DNA of 33,350 nt from Rhodospira trueperi (GTDB lineage Bacteria; Pseudomonadota; Alphaproteobacteria; Rhodospirillales; Rhodospirillaceae), in the NCBI RefSeq assembly GCF_900101965.1, contig NZ_FNAP01000020.1:1-33350 (forward strand), written 5' to 3'. Of the stretch, positions 30,777 to 33,350 are shown one piece after another (the stretch's first letter is position 1; each line of letters opens with the position of its first letter). Below the pieces are notes generated by a model. That model had not been told where the DNA came from and did not search any database. It was given only the letters and a program-made list of their open reading frames with translations. The translations under genes and the position numbers were made by a program.

Positions 30777-32921
30777 CTACGCCTCGGCCGCCGGGTCCGG
30801 CTGGGATTCGGCCGGCGATTCGGCGTCGTCCGTGGTGGCGTCCGCTTTTTTTCGGCTGCGCGCGCGACGCGGTTTCGGTTTGGGTTCGGCATTGCCGGAC
30901 CCATCATCCGCGCCATCCGCACCGCCGGTCTCCTCTGACGCAGCCTCACTCGCCTTGGTCCGACGCCGGGAACGCTTGGGTTTGGGTGCCGCGCCGCCCT
31001 CCGTTTCAGCCGGCCCCGACGCATCGACGGACGCATCCGCAGCGTCGGCGGACGCATCCGCGTTGGTGTCGGCGTCGGCCGCCGGCTCGGCCGTCTTGCG
31101 ACGCCGTGCACGTTTCGGCTTTGCGGGCGCGGCATCGGTCTCGGCACCGGCTTCCGTTTCGGCCCCGGTTGCCGTCTCGGCGGAGGCAGCGGCACCATCC
31201 TCGGGTTCGGCCTTCCGACGGCGCGTGGCCCGACGCTTGCGCGGAGGCGGTGCCTCCACGTCGGTGATGTCGGACTCAGGTGCCTCCGGCGTCTCCGTGA
31301 CCGTTTCTTCGGGGACAGCGACATCCTGGGACGTCGCCTCACCCTCACCGTCGCCCTCCCCGTCTTCCGGCCGCTCGTCCCGGCGCCCATGCCGCTTGCG
31401 TTCGCCGCGCCGGGAGGCGGGGGCCGCCTTACGCACGTCACGAGTCCGGGTCTTGCCGCGCCGGCCGGTGCGCGCGCGCTCACCGGTCGCGGCCTCCTCG
31501 TCCTCGTCCCCGCCGCCGGACACCGGCGAGCCCATGGGCACGAGCGTGGTGGTGACGAAGAAGGCGGGGGTGTGATCGCCGAACGCAACCACGTCATCGG
31601 CGTGCGACATGGCGCGAACGCCGTCACGATCCTCCCCGCTTCGGCTGCGACCCCCGCGCCGGCTCCGCGTGGAGCGGTCCTCGGCTGCCTTGGGTCGGCT
31701 GGCGCGGCCATCGCTTCGGCTGGTCGGGCGGCTGTCGCCCCGGGGTTCGCGGCGGCGGCGATTGCCGCTTTCGGACGCGCCGTCCTCGGTCATGATGCTG
31801 TCCAGTCCTTCCAGGGGCATGCGCGGAATGGACCGGCCCAGAAGGGATTCGATGGCCGCCACGTACTTGGCGTCGTCCGACGTCGCCAGACTGAACGCGG
31901 CGCCCTCCTTTCCGGCCCGGCCGGTGCGGCCGATGCGGTGGACATAGTCCTCGGAATGCGTGGGAATGTCGAAGTTGATGACATGGGAAACGTCATCGAT
32001 ATCCAGGCCGCGCGCCGCCACGTCAGAGCAGACCAACAGATCGGCCTCGCCGTCCTTGAAGCGGCGCAGCATCTCGTTCCGAGTCGGCTGGTCCATGTCG
32101 CCGTGCAGCGAAATGCAGTTGAACCCGTGCTTTTTCAGGGACCGGTTCAGGACGTCCACATCGCGCTTCCGGTTGCAGAAGATGAAGGCGTTGCGGACGG
32201 ATTCGCTGCGCAGGATGTGGCGCAGGGCCTCGCGCTTGTCGATCCTGGACACCATGGCCAGGAACTGGGTCACGGTCTCCGCCGCCGTGGCGCGCCGTTC
32301 GATGCTGACTTCGCGCGGGTTGGACAGGAAGGCGTCCGCCAGCTTGCGGATTTCCTTGTCCATGGTGGCGGAGAAGAACAGCGTCTGGCGCAGCGGCGGC
32401 AACAGGGTGACGATGCGTTCGACATCGGGGATGAACCCCATGTCGAGCATGCGGTCAGCCTCGTCGATGACCAGCACCTTGACGTCGCGCAGCAGCACCT
32501 TGCCGCGCTCGAACAGGTCGAGCAGGCGGCCGGGCGTGGCGATCAGCACGTCGACACCCTTGTCGAGCGCCCTCATCTGGTCGCCCATGCTCTCGCCGCC
32601 GATCAGCAGCGCCATGTCCAGCTTGTGATACTTGCCGTAGGTGGTGAAGTTGTCGGCCACCTGGGCGGCCAGTTCGCGGGTGGGCGCCAGGATCAGCGAA
32701 CGCGGCATGCGCGCCTTGGCCCGGCCGTTGGCGAGAATCTCGATCATCGGCAGGGTGAAACCGGCGGTCTTGCCCGTGCCGGTCTGGGCGATGCCCAGGA
32801 CATCGCGTCCCATCAGGACATGAGGGATGGCCTTTTCCTGGATCGGGGTCGGATGTTCGTACCCCACTTCTTCAATGGCCCGGAGTGTCTCCGGCGAAAG
32901 GCCGAGATCGGCGAATGTCAT
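30777..32921 (-). CDS. DEAD-box RNA helicase (RhlE-like) with long low-complexity tail
   Basis: The 714-residue protein carries all DEAD-box motifs: Q motif (FADLGLSP..PTPIQ), AQTGTGKT (45-52), PTRELA (80-85), TPGRL, DEAD (153-156), SAT (184-186), ARGLDID and HRIGRTGRAG. The helicase core ends near 375 and resembles RhlE. The remaining 335 residues are low complexity, with alternating Lys/Arg clusters (KPKRARRRK, KPKRSRRR) and acidic Ala/Asp/Glu stretches. Such tails often bind RNA. It probably unwinds structured RNA in ribosome assembly or decay. ATG 32921 fits the family start; upstream in-frame starts (32948, 33143) have no better ribosome-binding site. A promoter lies about 280 nt upstream. 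Confidence 0.93.
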   Translation of the reverse strand: MTFADLGLSPETLRAIEEVGYEHPTPIQEKAIPHVLMGRDVLGIAQTGTGKTAGFTLPMIEILANGRAKARMPRSLILAPTRELAAQVADNFTTYGKYHKLDMALLIGGESMGDQMRALDKGVDVLIATPGRLLDLFERGKVLLRDVKVLVIDEADRMLDMGFIPDVERIVTLLPPLRQTLFFSATMDKEIRKLADAFLSNPREVSIERRATAAETVTQFLAMVSRIDKREALRHILRSESVRNAFIFCNRKRDVDVLNRSLKKHGFNCISLHGDMDQPTRNEMLRRFKDGEADLLVCSDVAARGLDIDDVSHVINFDIPTHSEDYVHRIGRTGRAGKEGAAFSLATSDDAKYVAAIESLLGRSIPRMPLEGLDSIMTEDGASESGNRRRREPRGDSRPTSRSDGRASRPKAAEDRSTRSRRGGRSRSGEDRDGVRAMSHADDVVAFGDHTPAFFVTTTLVPMGSPVSGGGDEDEEAATGERARTGRRGKTRTRDVRKAAPASRRGERKRHGRRDERPEDGEGDGEGEATSQDVAVPEETVTETPEAPESDITDVEAPPPRKRRATRRRKAEPEDGAAASAETATGAETEAGAETDAAPAKPKRARRRKTAEPAADADTNADASADAADASVDASGPAETEGGAAPKPKRSRRRTKASEAASEETGGADGADDGSGNAEPKPKPRRARSRKKADATTDDAESPAESQPDPAAEA

Positions 32922-33350
32922 GGTGGTCAGGTTGGTCCTCGGGATCATAAAACGGGGGAGATGTACGTGACGGGCCGCCACCCGGCACCAACGAGACCGC
33001 GCCCCCATGACGCGGAACCGCCCTCGTCGCGGCGGTCGCCCGGCTGTTCTGTTTCCCCTGGGTGGCGGCCCCCGGGTGGCGCCGCGCCGCCCGATCCGGG
33101 AAGGCGGGATATCGCGACCACAGCCGGAAGCGCACTCGGGCACGTCTTGAAGGCCGGGGCACGCGCGACAGTTCGCCCACCGTGGATGGTGCGCCGAATC
33201 CCGCGCATCATAGGGCGAGACCCGACGCTGTCAATGATCCCGGTCGCGATCCCACGGCAACGGGCTCAGGTTAACGGCCGAGGGCTGATTTCAGTGGCGA
33301 ACGGGATTCGAGGGTGATTCAACAGGCGTCTGCCCCCCAGAACCGGAGCC
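32922..33350. other. Leader and upstream region of the helicase gene
   Basis: Besides the promoter at 33207-33234, this region is very G/C-rich with many possible hairpins between 32960 and 33110. The helicase frame is open upstream to 33143, but that extension has a composition unlike the family and no ribosome-binding site. No further gene is visible to the window's end. Confidence 0.5.
33207..33234 (-). promoter_or_regulatory. Sigma-70 promoter of the DEAD-box helicase gene
   Basis: On the minus strand TTGACA (33234-33229) and TATGAT (33212-33207) are 16 bp apart, close to consensus. A start near 33200 would give the helicase mRNA a leader of about 280 nt. Confidence 0.7.

Noticed and set aside
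32922-33143. N-terminal extension of the helicase to 33143
   Set aside because: The extension is Arg/Gly/Pro-rich, lacks a ribosome-binding site, and the family start (TFADLGLSP) lies at 32921; the region is better explained as leader.
31389-33317. Plus-strand 642-residue open frame
   Set aside because: It is antisense to the DEAD-box helicase, whose motifs are all intact on the other strand.
1-33350. CRISPR array, prophage or transposase gene
   Set aside because: No regularly spaced repeats with unique spacers, and no integrase, transposase or phage structural gene was recognised on either strand.

Overview
The window is GC-rich chromosomal DNA from an alphaproteobacterium, most likely a member of the Rhodospirillales. 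This is inferred from the combination of an FNR-type regulator beside ccoH-ccoI-ccoS, an NDUFS4-type complex I accessory subunit, a two-CBS-domain protein and strongly GC-biased third codon positions. I see no phage, plasmid, insertion sequence with transposase, or CRISPR array. Several families of short dispersed palindromic repeats are present, and one of them lies inside a coding gene.

Layout. 1-882: a dispersed repeat, then a two-CBS-domain protein. 941-9313 (all minus strand): a type I secretion locus with two ABC exporter genes overlapping by 4 bp, an HlyD-type adaptor, a small acidic reading frame and an RTX-type acidic protein that is the probable cargo. 9563-11407: a DUF1848 protein with a Cys cluster, a 660-bp gap and an 81-residue hypothetical protein. 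11466-16727: two oligopeptide-transporter ATPases without permeases, a DUF4336 protein, an amidase and an alpha/beta hydrolase with an Asp nucleophile, the last divergent from an ABATE/CGNR regulator. 17441-21816: an FNR-type regulator with an upstream FNR box, and ccoH-ccoI-ccoS for cbb3 oxidase assembly. 21898-24802: rpsT, a second Crp-family regulator, a 361-residue unknown protein and the NDUFS4-like protein. 24883-26333: tRNA-Pro(UGG), a repeat-rich gap, a DUF192 protein and a gamma-glutamylcyclotransferase-like protein. 26444-27454: an exported TAXI/binding-protein-like product. 27455-28235: a gene-free stretch with a sigma-54-type promoter motif and structured sequence. 28236-30032: a DmdC-like acyl-CoA dehydrogenase. 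30033-30776: a repeat copy joined to a gene remnant. 30777-32921: a DEAD-box helicase with a long leader.

How the genes work together. The secretion genes form one export machine with its substrate; the outer-membrane TolC-like part is not in the window. FNR, ccoHIS and the NDUFS4 protein all concern respiration, and the FNR box upstream of fnr suggests oxygen-responsive autoregulation.

Most unusual points: (1) ccoI carries about 120 extra residues between its N-domain and the return to the P-domain, and the insert contains a dispersed palindromic repeat read in the same frame in which the other two copies are open; (2) a sigma-54-like promoter whose predicted start coincides with a stem-loop in a gap with no credible protein gene; (3) two neighbouring exporter ATPases that both lack a normal LSGGQ signature; (4) a perfect 15-bp inverted repeat bracketing a palindromic element beside the DUF192 gene.
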